The notes under the pieces were generated by a model. The model was not told the DNA's origin and searched no databases. It saw only the letters and a program-made list of their open reading frames with translations. 36,169 nucleotides of DNA from Bacillota bacterium (GTDB taxonomy: Bacteria; Bacillota; Clostridia; Oscillospirales; Ruminococcaceae), in NCBI GenBank assembly GCA_023458875.1, contig JAEWXO010000055.1, forward strand, positions 1-36,169, read 5' to 3'. Both the position numbers and the translations under genes were made by a program. Below are positions 24,739 to 33,865 of this stretch, piece by piece. The first letter of the stretch is position 1, and each line of letters opens with the position of its first letter.

Positions 24739-25629
24739 TTGAACGGCATAATATGCATAAACAAACCGCAGGGCTTTACATCATTTGATGTGATTGCAAA
24801 GCTCAGGGGAATTCTGAAAATGAAGAGAATAGGACATGCAGGAACACTTGATCCTATGGCAACAGGCGTTCTCCCCGTTTTTGTCGGCCGTGCCACGAAG
24901 GCATGTGATATAATGCCTGATAATCATAAAGCATATACGGCTTCATTCAGACTGGGAACCGAAACCGATACGCAGGATTCATCAGGTACAGTATTAAAAA
25001 CATTAAAAGCAGACATATGCCCGGAAGAAATAAACGGCATTCTTAAAGATTTTTCAGGTAATATAGAACAGATACCGCCTATGTATTCTGCAGTTTCCGT
25101 AAACGGAAAAAGGCTGTATGAGCTTGCAAGAGCGGGAATAGAAGTAGAGCGTAAGCCAAGAAATGTTTTTATAAAAAGTTTAGTGCTCGAAGAATACAAC
25201 CGGCTGACAGGTGAAGGTGTTCTTAAAATAGAATGTTCAAAGGGAACATATGTAAGAACAATAATCCATGACATAGGCCAGAGCCTCGGCTGTGGTGCTG
25301 TAATGACTGCCCTTGAAAGAACATCGTCAAACGGTTTTGACATTTCTGAATGTTTAACTCTGGAGCAGGTACAGAAATATTCCGATGAAGGAAACGCAGA
25401 CAGCCTTATAGTTCCTATAGATCGTGTATTTATAGATTTTCCTGAAATACATCTTGACCATAAATCTGCCGCAATGTACAGAAACGGTGTAAAGCTAAGG
25501 CCGGACGAGTACAGGGCAGATGTTTATAATGAAGGCCAGAAATACAGAATATTTAATCCGGACAATACATTTGTCGGATTGGCCTGTATAGAAGATAATT
25601 ATCTGAGAGTTTATAAAAATTTTACCTGA
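24739..25629 (+). CDS. truB: tRNA pseudouridine 55 synthase
   Basis: Makes pseudouridine 55 in the T loop of tRNAs. The catalytic Asp38 lies in GHAGTLDPMATGVL, and the KGTYVRTIIHDIG motif is present. 296 residues. The start is TTG at 24739, with GGAGG 8 bases upstream (24726-24730, in the end of nrnA). Confidence 0.97.
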   Translation: MNGIICINKPQGFTSFDVIAKLRGILKMKRIGHAGTLDPMATGVLPVFVGRATKACDIMPDNHKAYTASFRLGTETDTQDSSGTVLKTLKADICPEEINGILKDFSGNIEQIPPMYSAVSVNGKRLYELARAGIEVERKPRNVFIKSLVLEEYNRLTGEGVLKIECSKGTYVRTIIHDIGQSLGCGAVMTALERTSSNGFDISECLTLEQVQKYSDEGNADSLIVPIDRVFIDFPEIHLDHKSAAMYRNGVKLRPDEYRADVYNEGQKYRIFNPDNTFVGLACIEDNYLRVYKNFT

Positions 25630-25665
25630 TATGTGTATATGATTTTTTATTGGATGGTGTTATCT

Positions 25666-26592
25666 TTGGAAAATATTACAAAAAAAGAAGCAGCTGTAAC
25701 CGTAAGAACAGCAGTTGCACTTGGTGTGTTTGATGGAATTCATATAGGTCACAGGGCAGTGCTCGGAAGAGCATTGAAATTTGAAAAATCAGGACTGGAA
25801 CCATCCGTATTTACCTTTAACACAGAAAGTATTTCCGCAAAGCATGATAAAAAATATGAATATATTGCTTCAAATGAAGAAAAGCTTAATATGATGAGCG
25901 ATATGGGAATAAAATATGTATGTTGTCCTGAATTTTCAGATATAAGAGAAGTCTCGGCTGAGGATTTTGTGCTTGAGATAATCAAAAAAAAATTTAATGC
26001 TGCAGTAGTTGTGTGCGGTCCGAAATTCAGATTTGGCAGAGATGCAGGGTGCGGAGCCCAGCAACTTATAACTCTTGGAAAAAAATATGGATTTGAAGTA
26101 AGCATAGTTGATCCTGTTATGCATGAAAACATAATAGTATCATCATCGTCCATAAAGGACATGCTTTATTCCGGAGATATAAAAAGGGCAAACAGAATGC
26201 TCGGATATAATTACGGAATAAATCAGAAGGTAGTGCATGGCCGTCAGATCGGCGGCACTATTGATTTTCCTACTATAAATCAATATTTTTTACCGGGGCA
26301 GGCCATTCCGAAATATGGCGTATATGCGTCCTCTGCACTGATAAACGGAACACAGTACCTTTCAATAACAAATATTGGTGTTAAGCCAACCGTTACAGAT
26401 GATATGATACCTCTGGCAGAAACACACATATTGGACTATAATGCAGATTTATATAATAAAACAGTAAAAGTAAAGCTTTCTGATTTTATACGCTGTGAAA
26501 AGCGATTTGAGTCTCTGGATGAGCTGAAAAAAGCAATTGCAGAAGACATAAGGACAGTTAAAGCTTCAGGAGGAAATAGAAAAGATGGATAA
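25666..26592 (+). CDS. ribF: Bifunctional riboflavin kinase / FAD synthetase
   Basis: Makes FMN and FAD from riboflavin. The nucleotidyltransferase domain carries GVFDGIHIGH (~21-30), GPKFRFGRD and SSSSIKDML; the C-terminal flavokinase domain shows GGTIDFPTIN and PKYGVYAS. I place the start at TTG 25666, after GGATGGTG, giving 308 residues and the usual short N-terminus; an ATG at 25654 or an upstream GTG/ATG cannot be excluded. No FMN riboswitch precedes it. It overlaps gltX by 8 bases. Confidence 0.93.
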   Translation: MENITKKEAAVTVRTAVALGVFDGIHIGHRAVLGRALKFEKSGLEPSVFTFNTESISAKHDKKYEYIASNEEKLNMMSDMGIKYVCCPEFSDIREVSAEDFVLEIIKKKFNAAVVVCGPKFRFGRDAGCGAQQLITLGKKYGFEVSIVDPVMHENIIVSSSSIKDMLYSGDIKRANRMLGYNYGINQKVVHGRQIGGTIDFPTINQYFLPGQAIPKYGVYASSALINGTQYLSITNIGVKPTVTDDMIPLAETHILDYNADLYNKTVKVKLSDFIRCEKRFESLDELKKAIAEDIRTVKASGGNRKDG

Positions 26593-28240
26593 TGAAAAAC
26601 TTGCAGAGCTTTTGTTTCCGGATATAAAAAACACACCGGATTATTATGAAAATAAATATCCGCAGAGAGAATTGCCGCCAAAAGCAGAAGTAACACGTAT
26701 AGGTCCTAGTCCTACAGGCTTTATACACCTTGGAAATCTGTACAGTGCAATGGCAGGTGAACGTCTTGCACACAGAAGCGGTGGTGTATTTTATCTTCGT
26801 ATTGAGGATACGGACAACAAGCGAAAAGTTGACGGTGCCGTAGAGTCCGTAATATCTTCACTTGATTATTTCGGAATAAAATTTGATGAAGGTGCGGAGG
26901 TTCAGACACAGTCTTCCGGTATTTCATACGGTCCGTTTTATCAGAGACAAAGAGCGGAAGTATATCAGACATATGTCAAGGACCTTGTAAAGCAGGGACT
27001 TGCTTATCCATGTTTTTGCAGTGAAGAAGAAATAGATGCCATGAGAAAGCGTCAAACTGAGAATAAGCTCGATATCGGATATTATGGCGAATGGGCAAAG
27101 TGCAGAAATCTTACATTTGAAGAAATAGAGAAAAAAATCATCAGTGGTGAGCCATACAGCATGAGGCTGAGATCTGAAGGACAACCGGGAAATACCGTAA
27201 AATTCAACGATGAAATAATGGGTGAAATCATACTGCCGGAAAATATGCTTGATATAGTTATTTTAAAGTCTGACGGAATACCTACCTATCATTTTGCGCA
27301 CGCGGTTGATGATCATCTTATGAGAACAACAACAGTAATCAGAGGATGTGAATGGCTTCCTTCAGTACCGGTTCATATTGAGCTTTTCAGTGTTCTCGGT
27401 TTCAGAAGACCAAGATACGCACATACAGCACAGCTTATGAAGATAGAGGACGGAAAGAAGAGAAAGCTTTCAAAAAGAAAGGACCCTGAGCTTTCACTCG
27501 GATATTACCGTGAGCTCGGATATCATCCTGAGGCTGTAAGAATATATCTTATGACGATACTTAACTCAAATTTTGAGGAATGGTATCAGAAAAATCCGGC
27601 TCTGCCGCTTGAAGAGTTTAAATTTTCATTAAATAAAATGGGCGTTTCGGGAATATTATTCGACCTTCTGAAGCTTGATGACATAAGCAGCAATATTCTG
27701 TCGGGCAAAGAACGCGACGAGGTTTATAAATTTTTCTATGACTGGATGGTTCAGTATAAGCCTGAATGTGTTGATATATATTTCGGTGATTCTGAAAAAA
27801 TGAAGAAAATAATGGATCTTTGTATGGGAGTCGGTCAGAAGAGAAGACGTAAGGACTTTATCAACTGCGTTCAGATGTTTGATTTCCTTGCATATTTTTT
27901 TGATGATATTTTCAAACCGCAGTATGAATTTGAAAGTTATGAAAATATTTCAGATATAATAGGCGAATTCAGGCAGAAATATGATTACAATGACGATGCA
28001 AATAAATGGTTTGCAAATTTAAAGCTTATTGCTGACAAGTTCGGCTATGCTTCTGATATGAAGGCATATAAGCAGGAGCCTGATAAATACAAGGGAAATG
28101 TAAGTCATATAGCCGAAATAATCAGGGTTGCTGTTACAGGAAAGAAAAATACGCCTGATTTATGGACAATCATGCAGATTCTTGGCATACAGAGCTGTAT
28201 GGATCGTCTTGACAGAGCGGCGGAATATCTAAAAAAATAA
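26585..28240 (+). CDS. gltX: Glutamyl-tRNA synthetase
   Basis: Charges tRNA-Glu. Class I synthetase with RIGPSPTGFIHLGN at 38-51 (HLGN as the HIGH motif), FYLRIEDTD, and KLSKRK (~294-299) as the KMSKS motif. At 551 residues it is longer than the usual 480-490, as in many clostridial forms. AGGAGG lies inside the end of ribF, about 10 bases before the ATG. No T-box leader is seen; expression appears tied to the translation operon. Confidence 0.93.
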   Translation: MDNEKLAELLFPDIKNTPDYYENKYPQRELPPKAEVTRIGPSPTGFIHLGNLYSAMAGERLAHRSGGVFYLRIEDTDNKRKVDGAVESVISSLDYFGIKFDEGAEVQTQSSGISYGPFYQRQRAEVYQTYVKDLVKQGLAYPCFCSEEEIDAMRKRQTENKLDIGYYGEWAKCRNLTFEEIEKKIISGEPYSMRLRSEGQPGNTVKFNDEIMGEIILPENMLDIVILKSDGIPTYHFAHAVDDHLMRTTTVIRGCEWLPSVPVHIELFSVLGFRRPRYAHTAQLMKIEDGKKRKLSKRKDPELSLGYYRELGYHPEAVRIYLMTILNSNFEEWYQKNPALPLEEFKFSLNKMGVSGILFDLLKLDDISSNILSGKERDEVYKFFYDWMVQYKPECVDIYFGDSEKMKKIMDLCMGVGQKRRRKDFINCVQMFDFLAYFFDDIFKPQYEFESYENISDIIGEFRQKYDYNDDANKWFANLKLIADKFGYASDMKAYKQEPDKYKGNVSHIAEIIRVAVTGKKNTPDLWTIMQILGIQSCMDRLDRAAEYLKK

Positions 28241-28266
28241 TCGAATCATATATCAGCGGAGGGTTT

Positions 28267-30285
28267 ATGGAAAACGAATATAAAAATAAAAAATATCAGG
28301 AAAGACCTGTATTCCCCAAAAAAGCTGTTATCACAGGCGGTATGCCTTATGGGAATAAATCACTGCATTTTGGACATATAGGCGGTGTATTCGTATTTGC
28401 AGATGTATATGCAAGATTTTTAAGAGACAGAATAGGCAAAAAAAATGTTATTTTTGTTTCGGGAACGGACTGCTATGGTTCGCCTATAGCTGAAAGCTAC
28501 AGAAAACTCTGTGAAAATGAGGGCTTCAAAGGTACAATAAAGGATTTTGTAGAGAGAAATCATATAAATCAGAAGAAAACTCTCGAGGATTATAATATAA
28601 GTACAGATCTTTTCGGTGCATCAGGCCTGGGACGTACAGCTGAAATTCATAATGAGGTATCAGCCGCAGTTATAAAAAAGCTTTATGAGGATGGTCATCT
28701 TTCCAAGATTACAACATCACAGTTTTTTGATCAGAAGGCAGGCGTGTTTTTAAACGGCCGTCAGGTAATCGGAAAATGCCCTGTTCAGGGCTGTTCTTCG
28801 GAAAAGGGATACGCAGACGAATGTGATTTAGGACATCAGTATATGCCTGAAAATCTTATCGATCCAAAGAGTACTCTTACCGGTGAAAAACCAATAATGA
28901 AGGATGTTGTAAACTGGTATTTCAATCTTACCGAATACACAGAGCTCCTTAAGGAATACACTGAAAAAATAAAAAAACAGAAAAATGTCAGACCTCTCGT
29001 GGTAAAGACAATTGACGAATTCCTGAAGCAGCCTGAAATATATATTAAAAACGAATTTTCAGAGCAGTATGAGGAACTTAAGTCATTAATGCCGGAGCAT
29101 GATATCCAGATTGAAGCAAAGAAGACTTCTTTTACAATAATATTCAAAAAGCTTCACGACTGCGATAAGGCGTGTAAAATACTTTCCGAAAACGGAATAA
29201 GATACAGAACAGGAAAAACGCTTGTTCCTTTCAGACTTACCGGCAATATTGAGTGGGGAGTTCCTGCACCGGTACTCGAGGGTGAAAAGGATCTTACAGT
29301 ATGGGTTTGGCCGGAATCACTGTGGGCGCCTGTTTCATTTACACAGGCATTTCTTGAAAAAGAAGGGAAAGACAGAAGTGACTGGCGTAAATTCTGGTGT
29401 TCAAAGGATTCACAGGTATATCAGTTTATAGGTCAGGACAATATATATTTCTACGGCGTTGCAGAAATAGCAATCATAATGGCGTTACAGGGTAAAGATA
29501 ATATTAAATCCGATCCTGATGACGGTGATGTTCAGTTGCCGGTACTGATGGCGAACAATCATATTCTGTTCCTTGATAAAAAAGCAAGCAGCAGCAGTGA
29601 TGTAAAGCCTCCGATGGCAGACGAGCTTCTTGATTATTATACAGCGGAGCAGCTGAGAATGCATTATCTGGGACTGGGACTGGGACAAAGAAGCGTAAGC
29701 TTTCAGCCAAAGCCGCTCAATCCTGCAGCATCAGAGGATGAAGCCGATCCCGTGCTTAAGGATGGTTTCTTACTTTCAAATGTATTTAACAGAATTATCC
29801 GTACATGCTTTTATTCGGTTCAGAAGTATTATGACGGCATGATGCCGGTAGGCGATGTTGATGCCGATATACTTGAAGCAGCTAAAAAAGCAGTACTTGA
29901 CTATGAGCGTTTTATGTACAGATTTGAATTTCATCAGGCGACGTATGTGCTTGATACGTATATAAGAAAAGCAAGCAAGTACATGGTAAAAAATCTTGGA
30001 GATGCAGATAAAAACGACGACAATGAGCTAAGAAGAAAGACACTTATAAACGTCTTCCATATTATAAGAACTTCTGCAGTTCTTCTTCACCCTATGGCAC
30101 CAAAAGGTACAGAAATGATTCTTGAATATCTGCAGATGGATGAAAGCTTCTGGAGCTGGGAAAGAATATTTGATACAATGAAGGAATTTACTGACGGAAG
30201 GGATCATGAACTCAGATTTCTTGAACCGAGAGTGGATTTTTTCAAACGTCATCCGAGTCAGTTTAATCAGTCAGAGGAACAGTAA
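28267..30285 (+). CDS. Methionyl-tRNA synthetase-like class I synthetase with altered KMSKS motif
   Basis: MetRS architecture: GGMPYGN-x3-HFGH (25-37, HIGH motif), VSGTDCYGSP, a zinc knuckle with four cysteines (from ~171), VWVWPESLWAP, FIGQDNIYFYG, and an alpha-helical anticodon-binding domain after ~490. Two oddities: the KMSKS site reads KKASSSSD (438-445), without the second lysine, and the segment between the zinc knuckle and EWGVPAP (~190-330) is longer than in standard MetRS. The C-terminal dimerisation domain is absent. It may be the cell's divergent MetRS or a paralogue with another role. GGAGGG stands just before ATG 28267, 26 bases after gltX. Confidence 0.85.
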   Translation: MENEYKNKKYQERPVFPKKAVITGGMPYGNKSLHFGHIGGVFVFADVYARFLRDRIGKKNVIFVSGTDCYGSPIAESYRKLCENEGFKGTIKDFVERNHINQKKTLEDYNISTDLFGASGLGRTAEIHNEVSAAVIKKLYEDGHLSKITTSQFFDQKAGVFLNGRQVIGKCPVQGCSSEKGYADECDLGHQYMPENLIDPKSTLTGEKPIMKDVVNWYFNLTEYTELLKEYTEKIKKQKNVRPLVVKTIDEFLKQPEIYIKNEFSEQYEELKSLMPEHDIQIEAKKTSFTIIFKKLHDCDKACKILSENGIRYRTGKTLVPFRLTGNIEWGVPAPVLEGEKDLTVWVWPESLWAPVSFTQAFLEKEGKDRSDWRKFWCSKDSQVYQFIGQDNIYFYGVAEIAIIMALQGKDNIKSDPDDGDVQLPVLMANNHILFLDKKASSSSDVKPPMADELLDYYTAEQLRMHYLGLGLGQRSVSFQPKPLNPAASEDEADPVLKDGFLLSNVFNRIIRTCFYSVQKYYDGMMPVGDVDADILEAAKKAVLDYERFMYRFEFHQATYVLDTYIRKASKYMVKNLGDADKNDDNELRRKTLINVFHIIRTSAVLLHPMAPKGTEMILEYLQMDESFWSWERIFDTMKEFTDGRDHELRFLEPRVDFFKRHPSQFNQSEEQ

Positions 30286-30297
30286 CTTTAGATTCTC

Positions 30298-30326
30298 TTG
30301 AAATTATCATTTTGCTATCACATAAT
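30298..30326 (+). promoter_or_regulatory. Promoter of the ABC exporter operon
   Basis: TTGAAA (30298-30303), a 17-base spacer and CATAAT (30321-30326) lie just past the metG-like gene. I see no terminator with a T-run between the two operons, so readthrough is possible. Confidence 0.55.
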
Positions 30327-30358
30327 GCTGATAAAATTCAAAGCATAAATAGCCATTT

Positions 30359-30405
30359 TATTGCTCCATGAAGAATCCTGCAACAGTTTTCAGAATGGAG
30401 CAATA
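30359..30405 (+). promoter_or_regulatory. Leader hairpin before the ABC operon
   Basis: TATTGCTCCAT pairs with ATGGAGCAATA, a perfect 11-bp stem with a 25-base loop that itself contains CTG/CAG complementarity. No T-run follows, so it is not an intrinsic terminator. It ends about 50 bases before the start codon. Confidence 0.45.
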
Positions 30406-30455
30406 AACATGAAAAGTTGTTTAGATAAAAATGTCAAAACAGGGAGGAATAGCTG

Positions 30456-31622
30456 GTGATCCAGGTTAAAAACCTTTCCAAGCACTATGGCGAAAAGAAA
30501 GCCGTTGATGATATTACGTTCGAAGTAAAGGACGGAGAAATATTAGGCTTTCTGGGACCTAACGGTGCAGGAAAATCTACTACGATGAATATGCTTACAG
30601 GCTATATTTCATCTACATCAGGTCAGGCACTTATTAACGGTATCGATATTATGGAAAACCCTAAAAAGGCAAAGTCATATATAGGATATCTTCCGGAAAT
30701 ACCGCCGTTGTATGCTGATATGACAGTAAAAGCATATCTCGATTTTGTATATGACCTGAAAAAATGCAGGCTTTCAAGAACCAAGCATCTTCAGGAGATA
30801 TATGATCTTGTAAAAATCACAGATGTCCAGGACAGAATTATAAAAAATCTTTCAAAGGGATATAAACAGCGTGTGGGACTTGCACAGGCCCTGATAGGAA
30901 ATCCGCCGGTGCTTATACTTGATGAGCCTACTGTGGGACTTGACCCGAAGCAGATAATTGAAATAAGAACGCTTATTAAAAAACTCGGTAAAAATCATAC
31001 AGTAATCTTATCATCACATATTCTGTCAGAAATACAGGCTGTATGTGACAGAATAATAATAGTAAATAAAGGCAGAATTTCAGCTGATGATACAACCGAA
31101 AACCTTTCAAAAAATATGACAAATGATCATAAGCTTATCGCACAGATAGAAGGTCCGAGAGAAGAAGTTTATAAGGCAGTAAGGGCAATAAAGGACGTTG
31201 TTTCGGTAAGAGCCGATATGAAACGCGGAGAAAATATTTATGATTATGAAATTGAAGCAAAGCCGGGTGTAGACATCAGAAAACCGCTTAACAAGCTTGT
31301 AATGGAACGGAACTGGTATATTCTCATGCTTCAGCCAAATGATCTTACTCTTGAAGACGTATTCTTAAAGATTGTTATGGGCGATTCCCCTAATATAGAG
31401 CCTGAGCTTACAGATCAGGAAAAGGCTAAAATTCTTGATGAAGCTTTAGGGAAAAAAACGGAGGATAAGAAGGCTGAGACAGAAAAGGCAATCGATGAGG
31501 CACAGGAAAAGCTCAAAGAAGTTCTGAGCGGTATAACACCAAAGAAACCGTCTGAAAAGTCTCAGAAATCAAACACATCCTTAGATAAAAAAAAGACAGA
31601 TAAAAAAGGAGATGAAAAATAA
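30456..31622 (+). CDS. ABC transporter ATP-binding protein, GldA-like
   Basis: Cytoplasmic ATPase of an ABC-2 type exporter. Walker A GPNGAGKS (34-41), signature LSKGY (132-136), Walker B LILDEP (153-158) and H-loop His188. After the ATPase and a ~100-residue regulatory domain there is a long lysine/glutamate-rich tail (~320-388), low in complexity and not part of the usual fold. Start GTG at 30456 after GGGAGG. The next gene starts at its stop codon. Partners suggest a Gld-like transporter whose substrate is unknown. Confidence 0.93.
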   Translation: MIQVKNLSKHYGEKKAVDDITFEVKDGEILGFLGPNGAGKSTTMNMLTGYISSTSGQALINGIDIMENPKKAKSYIGYLPEIPPLYADMTVKAYLDFVYDLKKCRLSRTKHLQEIYDLVKITDVQDRIIKNLSKGYKQRVGLAQALIGNPPVLILDEPTVGLDPKQIIEIRTLIKKLGKNHTVILSSHILSEIQAVCDRIIIVNKGRISADDTTENLSKNMTNDHKLIAQIEGPREEVYKAVRAIKDVVSVRADMKRGENIYDYEIEAKPGVDIRKPLNKLVMERNWYILMLQPNDLTLEDVFLKIVMGDSPNIEPELTDQEKAKILDEALGKKTEDKKAETEKAIDEAQEKLKEVLSGITPKKPSEKSQKSNTSLDKKKTDKKGDEK

Positions 31623-32326
31623 TGGGAGCAATATTCAGACGTGAATTGAATGCATTCTTTACTTCTGCAGTAGCATATATCTTCCTTGGAGTTTTCTATC
31701 TGATGTCAGGATTTTTCTTTGTAAGTTCTTCTATTGCGGGAAAAACAGCTGAACTGTCAAGTGCTTTTTCTTCTGTATTTCTTGTACTCATTTTTTTAAT
31801 ACCTCTTATGACAATGAAGCTTTTTTCAGAAGAAAAGAGACAGAGAACAGAGCAGGGACTGCTTACAGCACCTATTGGTATTCCGTCAATAGTTCTTGGA
31901 AAATATTTTGCAACTCTTGTGCTTTATACAATAGGTATCAGCATTTTTCTTATATATGCTCTGATACTTGAGTTTTTCGGTTCGGTTGACTGGACGATGG
32001 TGCTTGCAAATTTCGTTGCGTTATGGTTCCTTGGAGCAGCATTCATAGCAGTTACCTTATTTATTTCTTCACTTACTGAAAATCAGATAATTGCGGCAAT
32101 TGTGGGATTTATTTCGCTTATGGTACTGTATCTTATCGATTCAATTGCTACGATGATACCTGTTGAATTTATATCAAAGATTCTGACCAATCTTTCATTC
32201 TATTCAAAATACAATGAGTTTGTAGGCGGGTTGTTTAATTTATCCAGTGTGCTTTTCTATTTAAGTACAGCAGTGCTTTTTAATTTCTTTACAGCACGTG
32301 TATTTGAAAAACGTCGCTGGAGTTAG
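31622..32326 (+). CDS. ABC-2 type permease, GldF-like
   Basis: Integral membrane subunit of 234 residues with six hydrophobic segments, starting with FRRELNAFFTSAVAYIFL as in the GldF/NosY-type permeases, with the short FSEEKRQRTEQGLLTAPI loop after the second span. This loop with E-E and T-x-P-I is the family's marker. The ATG overlaps the last base of the ATPase stop; the next gene follows in 12 bases. Confidence 0.92.
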   Translation: MGAIFRRELNAFFTSAVAYIFLGVFYLMSGFFFVSSSIAGKTAELSSAFSSVFLVLIFLIPLMTMKLFSEEKRQRTEQGLLTAPIGIPSIVLGKYFATLVLYTIGISIFLIYALILEFFGSVDWTMVLANFVALWFLGAAFIAVTLFISSLTENQIIAAIVGFISLMVLYLIDSIATMIPVEFISKILTNLSFYSKYNEFVGGLFNLSSVLFYLSTAVLFNFFTARVFEKRRWS

Positions 32327-32338
32327 GAGGACTGGATA

Positions 32339-33865
32339 ATGAGTAATACTAAAAAAGAAGATTCTCAGGTAAATGCTGAAACTAAAAGGTTCAATACCAG
32401 AAAGCTCAAATACGGCTCTCTTGCAACAGCAATTACTGTAATATTTATAGTTGCTGTGGTGCTTGTAAATATACTTGCAACACAGGTTACAAAAAGATTC
32501 GGAATGAAGATTGATGTAACAAAGGAGCAGATTTTTGAAATTTCACAGCAAACACGCGATTATCTTGATACACTTGAAGAAGACATAGATATTTCTGTAA
32601 TGGTTGATGAGTACGCTCTGGAAAACGGTGGCATATACTATAAATTAGTAAAAGAAGTTACAGAGAAATATGCATCATGCAGTGATAAGATAAACCTTAA
32701 TTATTATGATCCTGAAAAGAATCCTGAGGTTGTTGCAAAATACAAACAGTTTTATGCAAAATCAATAGGTGCAGAGGATATAGTAATTAACTGCGGAGAA
32801 AGAATACGTGTTCTTAAAATGGGTGACCTGTATGAAACCAGGATGGATGAGTACTACCGGCAGGAAATAAAAGCAATAAAGGCGGACCAGGAGCTTACAT
32901 CAGCAGTTATGTATGTTGCCAATCCAAGTCCTCCTGTTATAGGCATAATAAGCTGTAAATCATCTGACAGTGTTACTGTATCATTGTCCCAGCTCCAGTC
33001 TATACTTGAGAAAAATGGTTATACGGTAGAAACTGTGGATTTACTGACTCAGGATGCAGATCCTAAATATTCAATGCTTATTTTGCCGGCACCTTACAAT
33101 GATCTTACCCCTGATGTTATGGGTAAGCTTGATAATTATCTTTACAATAACGGAAATCTCGGAAAAAATCTCTTCTATATTGCAAACTGTGATCAGAGGG
33201 AAACCCCGAACATCGATGCTTTCCTTGAAGAGTGGGGAATAAAAGCTGAAATAGGATATGTAATGAACGTAGATTCAAAATCAAGCATGGCCCCTCCGAT
33301 TGCAGGTCTTCAGAGTCGTTATGAAACAGGAAAGCTGAATATAGCGGTTGATGAATATAAAGATCTCGTAACTGATAATACTTTACCAATAGTATCGCCT
33401 TTTGCAAGACCTCTGACACTTCTTTTTGATCAAAAAGATGATAGAGAAACAAAAGCCATACTTCAGACGCTTGAAACCACAATTGTAAATGACGGAACAA
33501 TCAGTGATAAGAAATTGGAAGAATTGACTCAGTCTGTTCAGAACGTACTTGTTCTTGGCAGCAAGCATATTTACAAGGACAGCAATCAAATTTCAAGTAA
33601 TTTAATTGTATCAGGTTCTGCATATATGCTTGACTATGCACTTACAAGTGATGCATCATTCAACAACCAGGAGTTTACGGTAAATCTTCTGAATAAATTT
33701 ACTGAAAAAGAAGGCATAGTAATACTTTCAAAGAGTCTTGACATAGAATCAATTAACATCACTGAGGCTCAGTCCAGAAGAGTAATATGGGTAACAGTAA
33801 TAATACTTCCACTGGTGGTTATTATTACAGGACTTGTTGTATTTATAAGGAGAAGAAACCGATGA
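32339..33865 (+). CDS. GldG-like ABC auxiliary protein (508 aa)
   Basis: A membrane-anchored extracytoplasmic protein: N-terminal span at ~28-48, a large external region of the ABC-type uncharacterised transport (GldG/ABC_transp_aux) family with DVTKEQIFEISQQT (the usual post-membrane motif), and a C-terminal span near 482-502 followed by RRRNR. The ThuA/DUF-like fold lies between. Such proteins always accompany a GldA/GldF pair. AGGAGG is 8 bases upstream. It overlaps the DUF4340 gene by 4 bases (ATGA). Confidence 0.9.
   Translation: MSNTKKEDSQVNAETKRFNTRKLKYGSLATAITVIFIVAVVLVNILATQVTKRFGMKIDVTKEQIFEISQQTRDYLDTLEEDIDISVMVDEYALENGGIYYKLVKEVTEKYASCSDKINLNYYDPEKNPEVVAKYKQFYAKSIGAEDIVINCGERIRVLKMGDLYETRMDEYYRQEIKAIKADQELTSAVMYVANPSPPVIGIISCKSSDSVTVSLSQLQSILEKNGYTVETVDLLTQDADPKYSMLILPAPYNDLTPDVMGKLDNYLYNNGNLGKNLFYIANCDQRETPNIDAFLEEWGIKAEIGYVMNVDSKSSMAPPIAGLQSRYETGKLNIAVDEYKDLVTDNTLPIVSPFARPLTLLFDQKDDRETKAILQTLETTIVNDGTISDKKLEELTQSVQNVLVLGSKHIYKDSNQISSNLIVSGSAYMLDYALTSDASFNNQEFTVNLLNKFTEKEGIVILSKSLDIESINITEAQSRRVIWVTVIILPLVVIITGLVVFIRRRNR

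Noticed and set aside
24924..25343. Minus-strand frame (139 codons) inside truB
   Set aside because: It is a shadow of truB, whose catalytic motifs are unambiguous.
25630..25665. FMN riboswitch before ribF
   Set aside because: The gap after truB is far too short and lacks the conserved RFN elements.
28241..28266. T-box leader before the metG-like gene
   Set aside because: The gap is only 26 bases, too short for a T-box, and none is seen before gltX, which overlaps ribF.
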